In this document: positions 55,008 to 64,000 of the stretch, piece by piece | Numbering within the stretch: position 1 is the stretch's first letter | Layout of the letters: each line of letters starts with the position of its first letter | The notes under the pieces: model-generated | What the model saw: the letters and a program-made list of their open reading frames with translations, nothing else | What the model was told of the DNA's origin: nothing | Database searches by the model: none | NCBI GenBank assembly: GCA_027484165.1 | Contig: JAIXWH010000066.1 | Span: 1-64,000, forward strand | Direction: 5' to 3' | DNA length: 64,000 nt | Source of the DNA: Chitinophagaceae bacterium | Lineage (GTDB): Bacteria; Bacteroidota; Bacteroidia; Chitinophagales; Chitinophagaceae | Position numbers and translations under genes: made by a program

Positions 55008-56888
55008 ATGGCTGAAAAAGAATTGTATGCTTATAACGAAGACAGTATAAAAAGTCTTGATTGGAGAGAGCATATCAGATTAAGACCTGGAATGTACATC
55101 GGAAAATTGGGAGATGGTAGTAGCCCTGATGACGGGGTATATGTGTTGATTAAAGAGGTAATTGATAACTGTATTGATGAGCACACCATGGGGTATGGTA
55201 AACATGTGGATGTAAATATTGAAGGAAAGTCGATTACAGTGAGAGATTATGGTAGAGGTATTCCACTAGGAAAATTGGTTGATGTTGTAAGTAAGATAAA
55301 TACTGGTGCTAAATATGACAGTAAAGCTTTCCAAAAAAGTGTAGGTTTAAATGGAGTGGGTACTAAAGCTGTAAATGCTTTGAGCACGTCTTTTGTAGTA
55401 ACCGCATACAGAGACGGGAAAGAAAAAACTGCGGAGTTTGAAAGAGGGGTACTCAAAAAAGAACATAAAGAAATAACCACCAAAGAAAGCAACGGCACTT
55501 TTGTAACATTCACTCCTGATGATACTGTATTTAAAAACTTTCATTTTGTTCAGGAATATTTAGATAATCAATTTTGGAATTATTGCTATTTGAATGCAGG
55601 TTTAGTGATGAATCTGAACGGCAAGAAATATGTAAGTAAAAATGGGCTTCTAGATTTGTTGCAACGCAAAACCAACGAAGATGAAATTAGATATCCTATC
55701 ATTCATCTTAAAGGAGAAGATATCGAAGTTGCATTTACTCACGGAAACGGATATGGCGAAGAGTACTACAGTTTTGTAAACGGACAATTCACTACGCAAG
55801 GAGGAACGCACTTGTCCGCATTCAGAGAAGGATTCGTTAAAACAATCAGAGAATTTTATAAAAAAGATTATGATGCATCTGATATCAGAGGTAGTATTTG
55901 TGCTGCAATATCTGTAAGAGTTCAGGAGCCCGTTTTTGAGAGTCAAACTAAAACCAAATTAGGGTCTCAAACCGTTTATGAAAATGGCCCAAGCATGAAG
56001 AACTTTGTGGGCGATTTTTTGATGAAAGAGCTTGATAATTATTTGCACCGTAATCCAACTATTGCTGATGCTATAAAAAAACGTATAGAGCAAAATGAAA
56101 GAGAAAGAAAAGAGCTTGCAGGTATAAAAAAATTGGCCAATGAAAGAGCTAAAAAAGCTAATCTTCATAATAAAAAATTAAGAGATTGCAAGTATCATTA
56201 TAATGATGAGCCCACAGGCAAAGAAAAAGATACCATTCTCGAAAAACAAAAAGAGTCTACCATATTTATAACAGAAGGAGATAGTGCAAGTGGATCTATT
56301 ACTAAGGCAAGAAGTGTTAACACTCAAGCTGTATTTAGTTTAAGAGGTAAGCCACTTAACTGTTTTGGGTTGACTAAAAAAATTGTATATGAAAATGAAG
56401 AGTTTAATCTGCTTCAGCACGCCTTAAATATTGAGGAAGGATATGAGGGTTTGAGGTATAATAACATTGTAATTGCAACCGATGCCGATGTTGATGGAAT
56501 GCATATCAGATTGTTATTGATGACTTTCTTTTTGCAGTTCTTTCCAGATCTTGTAAAAAATGGACATGTTTATATTCTTGAAACACCATTATTCAGAGTA
56601 AGAAATAAGCAAGAAACGATTTATTGTTATGATGAATCGGAGAAGCAGGCAGCTATGAAAAAATTAGGGGTAAAGCCAGAAATTACCCGATTTAAAGGGT
56701 TGGGTGAAATCAGTCCTGACGAGTTTGCACGTTTCATAGGAACAGATATGAAATTGCAACCTGTAATCATGGACCAAGGTGAACATCTTCAGAATTTGCT
56801 GGAGTATTATATGGGCAAAAACACCCCTCAAAGACAGGATTTCATTATTGATAATCTCAGAGTGGAATTAGATTTAATTGAACAATAA
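55008..56888 (+). CDS. parE: DNA topoisomerase IV subunit B (type IIA ATPase subunit)
   Basis: A 626-residue GHKL ATPase subunit. The ATP lid motifs [10 protein letters not shown] (about 74-83) and [12 protein letters not shown] (about 112-123) come first. The transducer domain follows, with the TOPRIM motif [10 protein letters not shown] near 420 and [13 protein letters not shown] near 490. The length and lack of a GyrB-type insert fit ParE of Bacteroidota; a GyrB identity is less likely because the partner at 58545 has ParC features. Two unrelated genes lie between it and parC. A near-consensus -7 box TATATTCG lies at 54953-54960, with TTG 24 bases upstream. Confidence 0.88.
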   Translation: MAEKELYAYNEDSIKSLDWREHIRLRPGMYIGKLGDGSSPDDGVYVLIKEVIDNCIDEHTMGYGKHVDVNIEGKSITVRDYGRGIPLGKLVDVVSKINTGAKYDSKAFQKSVGLNGVGTKAVNALSTSFVVTAYRDGKEKTAEFERGVLKKEHKEITTKESNGTFVTFTPDDTVFKNFHFVQEYLDNQFWNYCYLNAGLVMNLNGKKYVSKNGLLDLLQRKTNEDEIRYPIIHLKGEDIEVAFTHGNGYGEEYYSFVNGQFTTQGGTHLSAFREGFVKTIREFYKKDYDASDIRGSICAAISVRVQEPVFESQTKTKLGSQTVYENGPSMKNFVGDFLMKELDNYLHRNPTIADAIKKRIEQNERERKELAGIKKLANERAKKANLHNKKLRDCKYHYNDEPTGKEKDTILEKQKESTIFITEGDSASGSITKARSVNTQAVFSLRGKPLNCFGLTKKIVYENEEFNLLQHALNIEEGYEGLRYNNIVIATDADVDGMHIRLLLMTFFLQFFPDLVKNGHVYILETPLFRVRNKQETIYCYDESEKQAAMKKLGVKPEITRFKGLGEISPDEFARFIGTDMKLQPVIMDQGEHLQNLLEYYMGKNTPQRQDFIIDNLRVELDLIEQ

Positions 56889-56899
56889 AATTAATTGTC

Positions 56900-57694
56900 A
56901 TGTTTGAATTTCATGGAGACAGTAAAAGATACTTTGATATACAAGTTGAAAATACGAGGGATTATGTAATTCCTTTTATTCAAAAACATGTTGATTTAAC
57001 GAAAGGGAAAAGAATTTTAGAAATCGGTTGTGGAGAGGCAGGAGTATTAAAGGCATTCACCAATATCGGTTGTACAGGAGTTGGGGTTGAATTGGAAGAA
57101 CGAAGGTTAGTTAATGCAAGAAAATGGATGGAAGCAGAATTAAACACTGGAAAAGTTACTTTGATTTCTAAAGATATTTATCTAGTTAATGCTAAAGAAG
57201 AATTCAAAGATTGTTTTGATGTGATTATTTTAAAGGATGTTATTGAACATATTCATGATCATTCAAAATTGATTTCATGGATGAAAACTTTTTTGAATCC
57301 TGGTGGGGTAATCTTTTTTGGCTTCCCACCTTGGCATATGCCATTTGGTGGTCATCAACAAGTGATGCAAAGTAAATTTCTAAGCAGATTGCCCTATTTT
57401 CATTTATTACCTTTTGGTTTATATGAGTGGATATTAAAACTCATGAAAGAAGATGTTGCTCAATTTGCAGAAATTAAAGAAACAAGGATAACCATCGAGC
57501 GATTTGAAAAAATAACAACTCAAACAGGTTATAAAATATTGAAAGGAGAACATTTTCTTTTTAATCCTATTTACAAGTATAAATTTAGAATCAAACCAAG
57601 AACACAGTTCGGTTTAATCAAAAGATTAAGATATTTCAGAAACTATTTAACCACCTGTGTATACTATTTAATTACACCGATAGAAAATAAATAA
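56900..57694 (+). CDS. class I SAM-dependent methyltransferase
   Basis: A 264-residue enzyme. The SAM motif I is ILEIGCGEAGVLKAF (about 39-53), the acidic end of strand 2 is GVGVELEERRL, and post-motif II is FDVIILKDVIEHIHDH. A PWHMPFGGHQQ segment follows, as in lipid or glycan-related methyltransferases. A basic C-terminus (KYKFRIKPRTQ) could face a membrane. The substrate is unknown. It starts 11 bases after parE and 7 bases before the DUF1835 gene, so it is co-transcribed with the topoisomerase genes. Confidence 0.8.
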   Translation: MFEFHGDSKRYFDIQVENTRDYVIPFIQKHVDLTKGKRILEIGCGEAGVLKAFTNIGCTGVGVELEERRLVNARKWMEAELNTGKVTLISKDIYLVNAKEEFKDCFDVIILKDVIEHIHDHSKLISWMKTFLNPGGVIFFGFPPWHMPFGGHQQVMQSKFLSRLPYFHLLPFGLYEWILKLMKEDVAQFAEIKETRITIERFEKITTQTGYKILKGEHFLFNPIYKYKFRIKPRTQFGLIKRLRYFRNYLTTCVYYLITPIENK

Positions 57695-57701
57695 AAGAAA
57701 A

Positions 57702-58523
57702 TTGATGATACATATTGTTTTTAACGAAGCTGATGCGCAAGTTTTACAAAATGCAATTGATTTGGATGAATCTTTACAAGGAAAAATTGTTCTGATAAAA
57801 GACGATTATGCTTTAGGACCCATTGATCAGGTTTATACCGAAGAAGGTATACAATGCAGAAAAGATTGGTGGGTAACAGTAATAGAAGGAGGTGATTTTG
57901 AACCTAAAAAAGTAATTGAAGATAAAACTGATAATGATAAAGCAAAAGATTTAATAGAGACCTTAACAAATGATGAATCAGAAATGGTTTGGATTTGGGC
58001 TGCTCAAAACAGTCATGATGTTTGTGGCTATTATTGGCTTCTTACTTTTCTCAAAGAATTTCAGGGTAGGGTTTCTATTTTATACATGAACAATCTTCCA
58101 TTTATTAATGAAAAAGGAAACATTTTTTATCCTTTGACATTATCTGAAATTCCAGCTAAGGAATTTTTGAAAGCAAAAAAATTAGCTCGTCCTGTTACTT
58201 TAAGCGAGTTTGAAGTAGATCCTGATGAATGGACAAAACTTTGCTCTGAAAATAAAGGTATCAGAATTTTAGAAGGAGGTAAAAAATTAGTTCAGTATGA
58301 CTATGATTTTTATGATTCTGATTTAAAAAAATATATCATGCCTGATTGGCAAAAAGCGAATAAAATAATTAACAACTATGTTTCAAAAGCCAAACATCAA
58401 ACCAGTGAAGCTTATTTGTTATGGAGATTAAAAGTGCTTATAGCAATGGATTTATATGAGGTTCAGGGTAAGATTGGTAATATGAAAGATTTTGAAATTA
58501 AATACAAATCCAAATCCGAGTAA
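57702..58523 (+). CDS. DUF1835-domain protein
   Basis: A 273-residue protein. The N-terminal DUF1835 starts MIHIVFNEADAQVLQNAI and includes LIKDDYALGPI near 31-41 and a tryptophan-rich MVWIWAAQNSHDVCGYYWLL. The C-terminal half resembles the DUF3658 type. The function of the family is unknown. It is soluble, with no signal peptide or membrane segment. It lies between the methyltransferase and parC (21 bases) in one tight operon, which may be the only clue to its role. Confidence 0.75.
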   Translation: MMIHIVFNEADAQVLQNAIDLDESLQGKIVLIKDDYALGPIDQVYTEEGIQCRKDWWVTVIEGGDFEPKKVIEDKTDNDKAKDLIETLTNDESEMVWIWAAQNSHDVCGYYWLLTFLKEFQGRVSILYMNNLPFINEKGNIFYPLTLSEIPAKEFLKAKKLARPVTLSEFEVDPDEWTKLCSENKGIRILEGGKKLVQYDYDFYDSDLKKYIMPDWQKANKIINNYVSKAKHQTSEAYLLWRLKVLIAMDLYEVQGKIGNMKDFEIKYKSKSE

Positions 58524-58544
58524 TCATCATTAGATTGAAAAAGA

Positions 58545-61061
58545 ATGGCAACAAAGAAAATTAAAGAAGAATATTCTCACAGCGATAAAGGAGTAAGTGG
58601 TCAATACAAGAATTGGTTTCTTGATTATGCGAGTTATGTTATTTTAGAAAGAGCTGTTCCTGCTGTTGAAGATGGTCTAAAACCTGTTCAACGCAGAATT
58701 CTTCATGCAATGAAAGAAATGGATGATGGTCGTTACAATAAAGTTGCTAACATCATCGGACAAAGTATGCAATATCATCCTCATGGTGATGCAAGCATTG
58801 CAGATGCTATTGTAAACTTAGGTCAGAAAGATTTATTGATAGATACACAGGGTAACTGGGGCGATGTAAGAACAGGAGATGATGCAGCTGCTTCTAGGTA
58901 CATAGAAGCGCGTTTAAGCAAATTTGCGCTTGATGTAGCTTTCAATGCAAAAACAACAAACTGGCAACTGAGTTATGATGGTCGTAAAAATGAGCCTGTA
59001 ACCCTTCCCATGAAATTTCCTTTATTATTGGCTCAGGGAGCAGAGGGAATAGCCGTGGGTTTGGCAACTAAAATTTTACCTCACAATTTTTGCGAACTAA
59101 TTGATGCTTCTATAAAGGCTTTGAAGGGTAGAAAGTTTGAAATTCTTCCGGATTTTCAAACTGGTGGTACAATGGATGCAAGTAATTACAATGAAGGAAA
59201 AAGAGGTGGAAAAATAAGAGTTAGAGCAACCATTGAAGAGGTGGATAAAAAGACACTTGTAATCAGAAGTGTACCCTTTGGTGTTACTACCACTCAATTG
59301 ATGGAGAGTATTGTAAAAGCAAATGATCAGGGAAAAATAAAAATTAAAAAAGTGGCAGATCATACTGCTGCTGATGTTGAAATTATAATAGAGTTGGCTC
59401 AGGGTATTTCTCCCGACATCACAATCGATGCGCTTTATGCATTTACAGATTGTGAAGTGAGCATTTCTCCTAATGCTTGTGTGATCGTTGAGCAAAAGCC
59501 GAGATTTTTAGCTGTTTCAGAACTATTAAGAATTTCAGCCGAAAACACAAAAGAACTGTTGAAAAAAGAGCTTGAAATCAAGCTTTCTGAATTACAAGAA
59601 AAATGGCATTACACTTCTTTGGAAAAAATATTCTTTGAAGAAAAAATTTACAAAGAACTGGAGAAGAAGCACGAGACATGGGATAAAGTGATATCTGCAA
59701 TTGATAAAGCTTTTGAACCTTTCAAGAAAAAATTAAAAAGAGAAATAACCAAAGAAGATATATTAAAACTGACAGAAAAGCCAGTAAGAAGAATTTACAG
59801 ATTAGATATTGATGAGCTTAATGATCAAATAAAAAATTTGGAGGCTGAAATTAAACAAGTTAAACATGACTTGAATAATTTGGTTGACTTTGCAGTGGCT
59901 TATTATGAAAACTTGTTGAAAAAATACGGCAAAGGAAGAGAACGTAAAACTGAGATTAAATTGTTCGACACGATTCAAGCAAAAACAGTTGCCATTGCAA
60001 ATACAAAACTTTATGTGAATTATGCCGATGGATTTATTGGTACGTCTCTTAAGAAAGATGAATTTATATTGGAGTGCAGCGACTTAGATGATATTATCGC
60101 TTTCACCAAAGGTGGTGTTATGAAGGTTGTTCGAGTATCAGATAAAGTATTCATAGGTAAGGATATATTACATGTAGCCATCTTTCAAAAAAATGATGAG
60201 CGTACTACTTATAATATGATTTATGTTGATGGTAAAACAGGTACAAGTTTTGCAAAGCGGTTTAATGTAACAGGAATTACCAGAGAAAAAGAATACGATT
60301 TAACTAAAGGCTCTGAAAAAAGCAAGGTTCATTATTTTACAGCAAATCCTAATGGTGAGGCAGAACAGGTTCGTATTATTTTAAGTCCAAATTGCAGTGC
60401 AAGAAACAAAGAACTTGATTTTTATTTTGAAGAAATGGAAATCAAAGGGAGAAGCAGCATAGGTAATCAAGTTACAAAATATCCCATAAAGTCAGTCAAG
60501 TTTAAAGAAGCAGGTAAGTCAACATTAAGCGCTAAAAAACTTTGGTTTGATGATAAGTTCGGAAGATTGAGCACAGAAGAAAAAGGAGAGTACTTAGGTA
60601 TGTTTGATGCAGAAGATAGAATTTTAGTGATTTATAATGATGGTAATTATGAAATCACTGATCAGGAATTAACACAAAAATTTGATCCAGAAAAAGTGTT
60701 ACTTATTGAAAAGTATAATGCAGATAAAATAATAACTGCAGTGTATCTTGATAATGACAAACTGCAATACAATATCAAGCGATTTAAAATAGAAACTACC
60801 ACAGTGGGTACAAAATTCTTTTTTATCAAAGAAGGTAAAGGGAATGTACTTGAAACTGTTACAACGGTTTCCGATCCTATACTAAAAGTAAAGAGTGGAA
60901 GAGGCCAACAAATCAGTAATGCTAAGTTTAAAGTAGCAAAACTAGTGGAAGTGATGGGATGGAAAGCAGTTGGGTCTAAATTAGTTGATTTTTCTAAATC
61001 TGTTGAAATGGAATGGGAGATAGGAAAAGATGCCAACAATAATCAGGGGGAATTATTTTAA
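58545..61061 (+). CDS. parC: DNA topoisomerase IV subunit A
   Basis: An 838-residue breakage-reunion subunit. The active-site tyrosine is Y119 in AASRYIEARL, after the conserved PVQRRILHAM (47-56) and HPHGDASIADAI (78-89). The residue matching the quinolone-determinant Ser83 of Escherichia coli GyrA is Ala83, with Ser84 beside it. A coiled-coil gate (about 340-450) precedes a C-terminal region of beta-propeller-like blades without a clear GyrA box, which argues for ParC rather than GyrA. It decatenates daughter chromosomes with ParE. It is the last gene of the four-gene operon, closed by a bidirectional terminator. Confidence 0.88.
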   Translation: MATKKIKEEYSHSDKGVSGQYKNWFLDYASYVILERAVPAVEDGLKPVQRRILHAMKEMDDGRYNKVANIIGQSMQYHPHGDASIADAIVNLGQKDLLIDTQGNWGDVRTGDDAAASRYIEARLSKFALDVAFNAKTTNWQLSYDGRKNEPVTLPMKFPLLLAQGAEGIAVGLATKILPHNFCELIDASIKALKGRKFEILPDFQTGGTMDASNYNEGKRGGKIRVRATIEEVDKKTLVIRSVPFGVTTTQLMESIVKANDQGKIKIKKVADHTAADVEIIIELAQGISPDITIDALYAFTDCEVSISPNACVIVEQKPRFLAVSELLRISAENTKELLKKELEIKLSELQEKWHYTSLEKIFFEEKIYKELEKKHETWDKVISAIDKAFEPFKKKLKREITKEDILKLTEKPVRRIYRLDIDELNDQIKNLEAEIKQVKHDLNNLVDFAVAYYENLLKKYGKGRERKTEIKLFDTIQAKTVAIANTKLYVNYADGFIGTSLKKDEFILECSDLDDIIAFTKGGVMKVVRVSDKVFIGKDILHVAIFQKNDERTTYNMIYVDGKTGTSFAKRFNVTGITREKEYDLTKGSEKSKVHYFTANPNGEAEQVRIILSPNCSARNKELDFYFEEMEIKGRSSIGNQVTKYPIKSVKFKEAGKSTLSAKKLWFDDKFGRLSTEEKGEYLGMFDAEDRILVIYNDGNYEITDQELTQKFDPEKVLLIEKYNADKIITAVYLDNDKLQYNIKRFKIETTTVGTKFFFIKEGKGNVLETVTTVSDPILKVKSGRGQQISNAKFKVAKLVEVMGWKAVGSKLVDFSKSVEMEWEIGKDANNNQGELF

Positions 61062-61069
61062 TATCAATA

Positions 61070-61107
61070 AATTGTTAGCTTTAGTTTTAAAGCCATAGCT
61101 AACAATT
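61070..61107. terminator. bidirectional terminator
   Basis: An 11-bp perfect stem AATTGTTAGCT / AGCTAACAATT (61070-61080 and 61097-61107) between parC and the convergent ABC-F gene, overlapping the latter's stop codon by two bases. A shorter alternative pairing (GCTTTA / TAAAGC) lies within. Confidence 0.7.
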
Positions 61108-63043
61108 AATTTTCTAATTCCATTATTTTTTCAAAGATTGTTTCATATTCCTTGTTTGCTAAATCTAAATCCTGAGATGTTAATTTATAGTCTGATTCAA
61201 CCTTTAAAAATTTTTCTTTATCTCCATATACATCAGGAGTAGCCAATTGATTTTCCAATTCAGATTTCTTATCATTTAGTTTACTGATTTTCTCCTCAAG
61301 TTGTTTGAACTGATTTTTTAATTTTTGTAATTCCTTTTTTGCGTCGTTGGATAAGTTTTTTTCGATAGTTTTTTCTTGCTTGGGCTCTACTTTTTCAATC
61401 TTTGCAACTACAGTTTCATTTTTTTTATTTGCTGCTTCAGCCTTCAGTTTTCTTTCTTTCCAGTCTTCCCATTCAGCATAAGTGCCTTTAAATTCTCTTA
61501 TTTTTTGATCATCAATCTCCCAGATTTTATTGGCAATTCTTGAAATGAAATAACGGTCATGACTAACTAAAATTAAACTGCCTTCATATTTATTTAAAGC
61601 TTCAACAAGCAAATCAACAGAATGGATATCCAAATGATTGGTAGGTTCATCTAGCATTAAAAAATTGGCTTTGCTTGCAATAACTTTAGCCAAAGCAACA
61701 CGAGCCTTTTCGCCTCCACTCAATACTTTTACTTTTTTCTCAACAGCATCTCCGCTAAAAAGAAAAGATCCCAACAAAGCCCTTAATTCAAGATCGTTTT
61801 TCCCACTTCTCGCATCCTTCATCTCTTCCAATATATCATTGTTCAAGTTTAAAGCTTCAAGTTGATGCTGTGCGTAAAATGATTCCATTACATTATGCCC
61901 CCACTCACGCTCACCATCAAACGCTTCAGTATCTGCAATGATTCTCAATAAGGTAGATTTACCTTTACCATTGGCACCAATCAATGCAATTTTATCTCCA
62001 CGATCAATTTCGGCACCGGTGTTTTCAACAATATGAACATCTTTGAAGCGTTTGCTGATATTTTTTAATGTGCAAATGATTTTGCCTGGTTGTCTTTCAA
62101 CAGCAAAATTAATTCTCATATTAGGTCGCTCAATTTCAACATCTTCAATTCTATCGAGTTTATCCAAACGCTTTACGATACTTTGTGCCTGTGCAGCTTT
62201 GCTCGCTTTAGCTTTAAATCTTTCAACGAATCGCTCTTGCTGCCTGATGTAATCCTGTTGATTCTCAAACGCCTTTTTTTGCATGTCTACGCGAATCTCT
62301 TTCTCTTTTTCGTAATAAGAATAATTCCCAGTATAAAAATTGAGTTGTTGTTGATACAATTCAACTATTTTATTACACATTCTGTCTAAAAAGAAACGAT
62401 CATGTGAAACGATTACAACCGCTCCTTGATAATGAGATAAATATTTCTCCAACCATTCAATACTGGGTAAATCAAGGTGATTCGTAGGTTCATCCAATAA
62501 TAATACATCGGGATGTTGTAAAATCATTTTGGCTAACAAAACCCTCATACGCCAACCTCCACTGAAATTCTTGTAGGGTTTATGCAATTCAGCATTGGTA
62601 AATCCCAATCCTTGCAAAATCTCTTCAGTTCGATGATGTATGCTATATCCATCCAACACATCCATTTCGTGTAATAAATCTGCATACTGCATGGCCAATT
62701 TTTCATCGCCAGTAATGGAAAGTTCTTCACCCATCACTTCGATTTCTCTTTCCAATTGTTTTACTCTTTCAAACGCGCCCAATGCCACTTCCAGAATGGA
62801 ATCTTCTGTATCGAAGCCTAGCAAATCCTGATGTAAAAAACCAATGGTAGTTTCTCTTCCTTTTTCAACAGTTCCCTTTGCAGGTGTATATTGACCAGTG
62901 AGAACTTTTAATAAAGTTGATTTACCGGTTCCGTTATAGCCAATTAGACCAATTCTTTCGTTGGGTTGAATATGCCATGTCGCATCTTCCACAATCGTTC
63001 TGGCCCCAAATTCAAATGTCACATTTTGTAATCCTAGTAGCAT
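61106..63043 (-). CDS. ABC-F family ATPase
   Basis: A 645-residue protein with two ABC domains and no membrane segment. The first Walker A is GYNGTGKSTLL with signature FSGGWRMRVLLAKM. The second Walker A is GANGKGKSTLL with signature LSGGEKARVALAKV. A charged linker joins them (about 245-315), and a coiled-coil tail occupies about 560-645. Family knowledge: ABC-F proteins act at the ribosome E site; this layout with a C-terminal coiled coil is like Uup/YdiF members. It may relieve stalled translation. Antibiotic resistance should not be assumed. It has its own promoter. Confidence 0.9.
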   Translation of the reverse strand: MLLGLQNVTFEFGARTIVEDATWHIQPNERIGLIGYNGTGKSTLLKVLTGQYTPAKGTVEKGRETTIGFLHQDLLGFDTEDSILEVALGAFERVKQLEREIEVMGEELSITGDEKLAMQYADLLHEMDVLDGYSIHHRTEEILQGLGFTNAELHKPYKNFSGGWRMRVLLAKMILQHPDVLLLDEPTNHLDLPSIEWLEKYLSHYQGAVVIVSHDRFFLDRMCNKIVELYQQQLNFYTGNYSYYEKEKEIRVDMQKKAFENQQDYIRQQERFVERFKAKASKAAQAQSIVKRLDKLDRIEDVEIERPNMRINFAVERQPGKIICTLKNISKRFKDVHIVENTGAEIDRGDKIALIGANGKGKSTLLRIIADTEAFDGEREWGHNVMESFYAQHQLEALNLNNDILEEMKDARSGKNDLELRALLGSFLFSGDAVEKKVKVLSGGEKARVALAKVIASKANFLMLDEPTNHLDIHSVDLLVEALNKYEGSLILVSHDRYFISRIANKIWEIDDQKIREFKGTYAEWEDWKERKLKAEAANKKNETVVAKIEKVEPKQEKTIEKNLSNDAKKELQKLKNQFKQLEEKISKLNDKKSELENQLATPDVYGDKEKFLKVESDYKLTSQDLDLANKEYETIFEKIMELEN

Positions 63044-63068
63044 TATGTTCTTTTTTGCTGATTTTTTG

Positions 63069-63101
63069 CAAAAATAGCTGATTAATCTCAGTACTTATCA
63101 A
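63069..63101 (-). promoter_or_regulatory. promoter of the ABC-F gene
   Basis: On the minus strand TTG (63101 to 63099), a 22-base spacer and TATTTTTG (63076 to 63069), 25 bases before the ATG. Confidence 0.55.
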
Positions 63102-63175
63102 TCACATCAGTTTACAAACAGAATAATTGAATAAATAAAGAACATTTAATGGGTGAGAAACGTTATTTAATACAT

Positions 63176-63183
63176 TAATTTTG
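63176..63183 (+). promoter_or_regulatory. candidate -7 box before the DUF3347 gene
   Basis: TAATTTTG matches TAnnTTTG 74 bases before the ATG. No well-spaced TTG is present. Confidence 0.3.
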
Positions 63184-63257
63184 CAAATAATTTATACAAC
63201 ATCACAAAAGCTAATGAATTTTAAGCCAGAACATCTTTATAAGACAAAATAATTAAT

Positions 63258-63872
63258 ATGATTAAAAGAATTTTAATTTATTTGGGATGTGCCGTAATCC
63301 TTTTTTTTGTTTACCAGCTTTTTCTGAAAAAAAAGAAATCTGATACAGCAAAACAAGTTGAATTGATTACGCCCAAAAAGCACTCTCAAGCATTTAATGA
63401 TAACATAAATAAAGTAGTAGATGCTTATTTAGATTTAAAAAATGCATTTGTAGAGGCAGATACAACTGAAATAAAATTAAAAACCAATAATTTTATTAAT
63501 ACACTAAATAAAATTGACACCGCTGAATTAAGAAAAGATACTTCTAGTATTTTTGAAACAGTAATTATGACTATTAATGATATTCGTTCAAATGCAGAAT
63601 CGATAAATAACCAGCATGATATCACTGAAATGAGAAAAGATTTCAGCAGTTTAACCGATATGATGTTCCCTTCATTTTTTTACGCAATCAAATATGAAGG
63701 ACAAACTATGTATTTGCAAAATTGTCCGATGGCATTCGATGATTCTATTCCTGCAAATTGGATCAGTAATAGCAGTGAAATCATGAACCCATATCTTGGA
63801 AAAAAACATCCTAAATATCTATCGGGTATGCTTAACTGTGGTGAAATCAAAGATTCAATTACTGCTCAATAA
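63258..63872 (+). CDS. membrane-anchored DUF3347 protein
   Basis: A 204-residue protein with an N-terminal membrane helix (about 5-22) and a helical DUF3347-like domain at about 45-200. The signature is NCPMAFDDSIPANWIS...EIMNPYLGKK and the final LNCGEI, with two cysteines that recall copper-linked DUF3347 domains found in efflux adaptors and near metal transporters. It is exported but anchored, facing the periplasm. It overlaps nothing, and the next gene starts 6 bases later, so the two are likely co-transcribed. Confidence 0.75.
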   Translation: MIKRILIYLGCAVILFFVYQLFLKKKKSDTAKQVELITPKKHSQAFNDNINKVVDAYLDLKNAFVEADTTEIKLKTNNFINTLNKIDTAELRKDTSSIFETVIMTINDIRSNAESINNQHDITEMRKDFSSLTDMMFPSFFYAIKYEGQTMYLQNCPMAFDDSIPANWISNSSEIMNPYLGKKHPKYLSGMLNCGEIKDSITAQ

Positions 63873-63878
63873 TTATAA

Positions 63879-64000
63879 ATGAATATCAATAAAATTGTTT
63901 TTACTTTAATTGCCATTTTCTTTATTTCTTATCATTCAATTGCACAAGTAGATCAAAAAAAACAAAATTCAAAAAGGCATACAATTAATGGTTTTGTTCG
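63879..64000 (+). CDS. start of a probable TonB-dependent receptor (partial)
   Basis: The frame opens at ATG 63879 and runs off the window end after 40 codons. It has a signal peptide (MNINKIVFTLIAIFFISYHS, cleavage after IAQ), followed by a linker and HTINGFVR. That is the usual beginning of the carboxypeptidase-like regulatory domain at the N-terminus of Bacteroidota TonB-dependent outer-membrane receptors. The rest is outside the window, so the family call is tentative. It lies 6 bases after the DUF3347 gene. Confidence 0.55.
   Translation, partial: MNINKIVFTLIAIFFISYHSIAQVDQKKQNSKRHTINGFV

Noticed and set aside
59097..59495. 132-codon antisense frame within parC
   Set aside because: Shadow of the conserved ParC coding sequence, with no domain or start signals.
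55008..61061. Assignment of the two topoisomerase genes as gyrB and gyrA
   Set aside because: Lengths, the lack of a clear GyrA box and the pairing in one operon fit ParE/ParC of Bacteroidota better; gyrase genes should lie elsewhere.
61106..63043. ABC-F gene as an antibiotic resistance gene
   Set aside because: The domain layout is of the housekeeping Uup/YdiF kind; resistance members need specific linker features that cannot be shown here.

Overview
The window is about 33% GC chromosomal DNA from a Bacteroidota bacterium, most likely a Chitinophagaceae-type lineage. The evidence is a type IX secretion C-terminal sorting domain at 6150-7397, a type B succinate dehydrogenase (single cytochrome b, order C-A-B), several predicted secreted and outer-membrane proteins, and a recurring promoter element TAnnTTTG (the Bacteroidota -7 box), in places with TTG 17-23 bases upstream. 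Shine-Dalgarno sequences are scarce and TTG starts are used in several places. There are no rRNA or tRNA genes, insertion sequences, prophage genes or CRISPR arrays. It reads as mostly vertically inherited housekeeping DNA with one gene-poor, disturbed stretch at 44.4-45.5 kb.

Layout. 1-0.54 kb: no gene, with an odd strand-biased C/A-rich sequence. 0.5-6 kb: PLP enzyme with CBS domains, ammonium transporter, S41 protease and a BadF-type sugar kinase. 6-8 kb: T9SS-sorted secreted protein and a small conserved protein. 8.2-11.7 kb: sdhCAB. 11.8-18.1 kb: very large outer-membrane protein, holA, ribF and an FtsE-type ATPase. 18.1-21.3 kb: three-gene surface-sugar operon on the minus strand. 21.5-31.4 kb: rpsO, pnp, prmA, plsY, M48 lipoprotein, a small protein, dnaG, TPR protein and a GLPGLI-like protein. 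31.7-35.2 kb: smc. 36.3-39.5 kb: hutH-hutU. 39.5-44.4 kb: small barrel protein, unknown 113-residue protein, P-type ATPase and an orphan ABC ATPase. 44.4-45.5 kb: gene-poor segment with two terminator-ended units and a gene remnant. 45.6-48.1 kb: L,D-transpeptidase, RNA-binding protein, cyclophilin and a hypothetical protein. 48.2-52.5 kb: Mur-ligase paralogue, hutI and an ftcD-fchA fusion. 52.6-54.8 kb: nuclease lipoprotein, atypical SDR and a cysteine-cluster protein. 55.0-61.1 kb: type IIA topoisomerase operon with a methyltransferase and a DUF1835 protein between its two subunits. 61.1-64.0 kb: ABC-F ATPase, DUF3347 protein and the start of a probable TonB-dependent receptor.

How the genes fit together. 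The histidine-utilisation route is complete but split over two loci 10 kb apart: HutH and HutU, then HutI and a bifunctional formiminotransferase-cyclodeaminase that sends the formimino group to folate. SdhCAB gives a menaquinone-type complex II. The sugar kinase, Mur-type ligase and L,D-transpeptidase suggest cell-wall turnover.

I do not see a convincing new multi-gene system. The best leads are a 57-codon ORF that looks like a deletion scar joining the start of a PfkB (pseudouridine-kinase-like) gene to the end of a pseudouridine-5'-phosphate glycosidase gene; tandem ATCCA-rich, terminator-ended segments that may be small RNAs; a P-type ATPase lacking the usual calcium ligands; a Mur-ligase paralogue with a changed P-loop; and TGACA repeats in a divergent promoter region.
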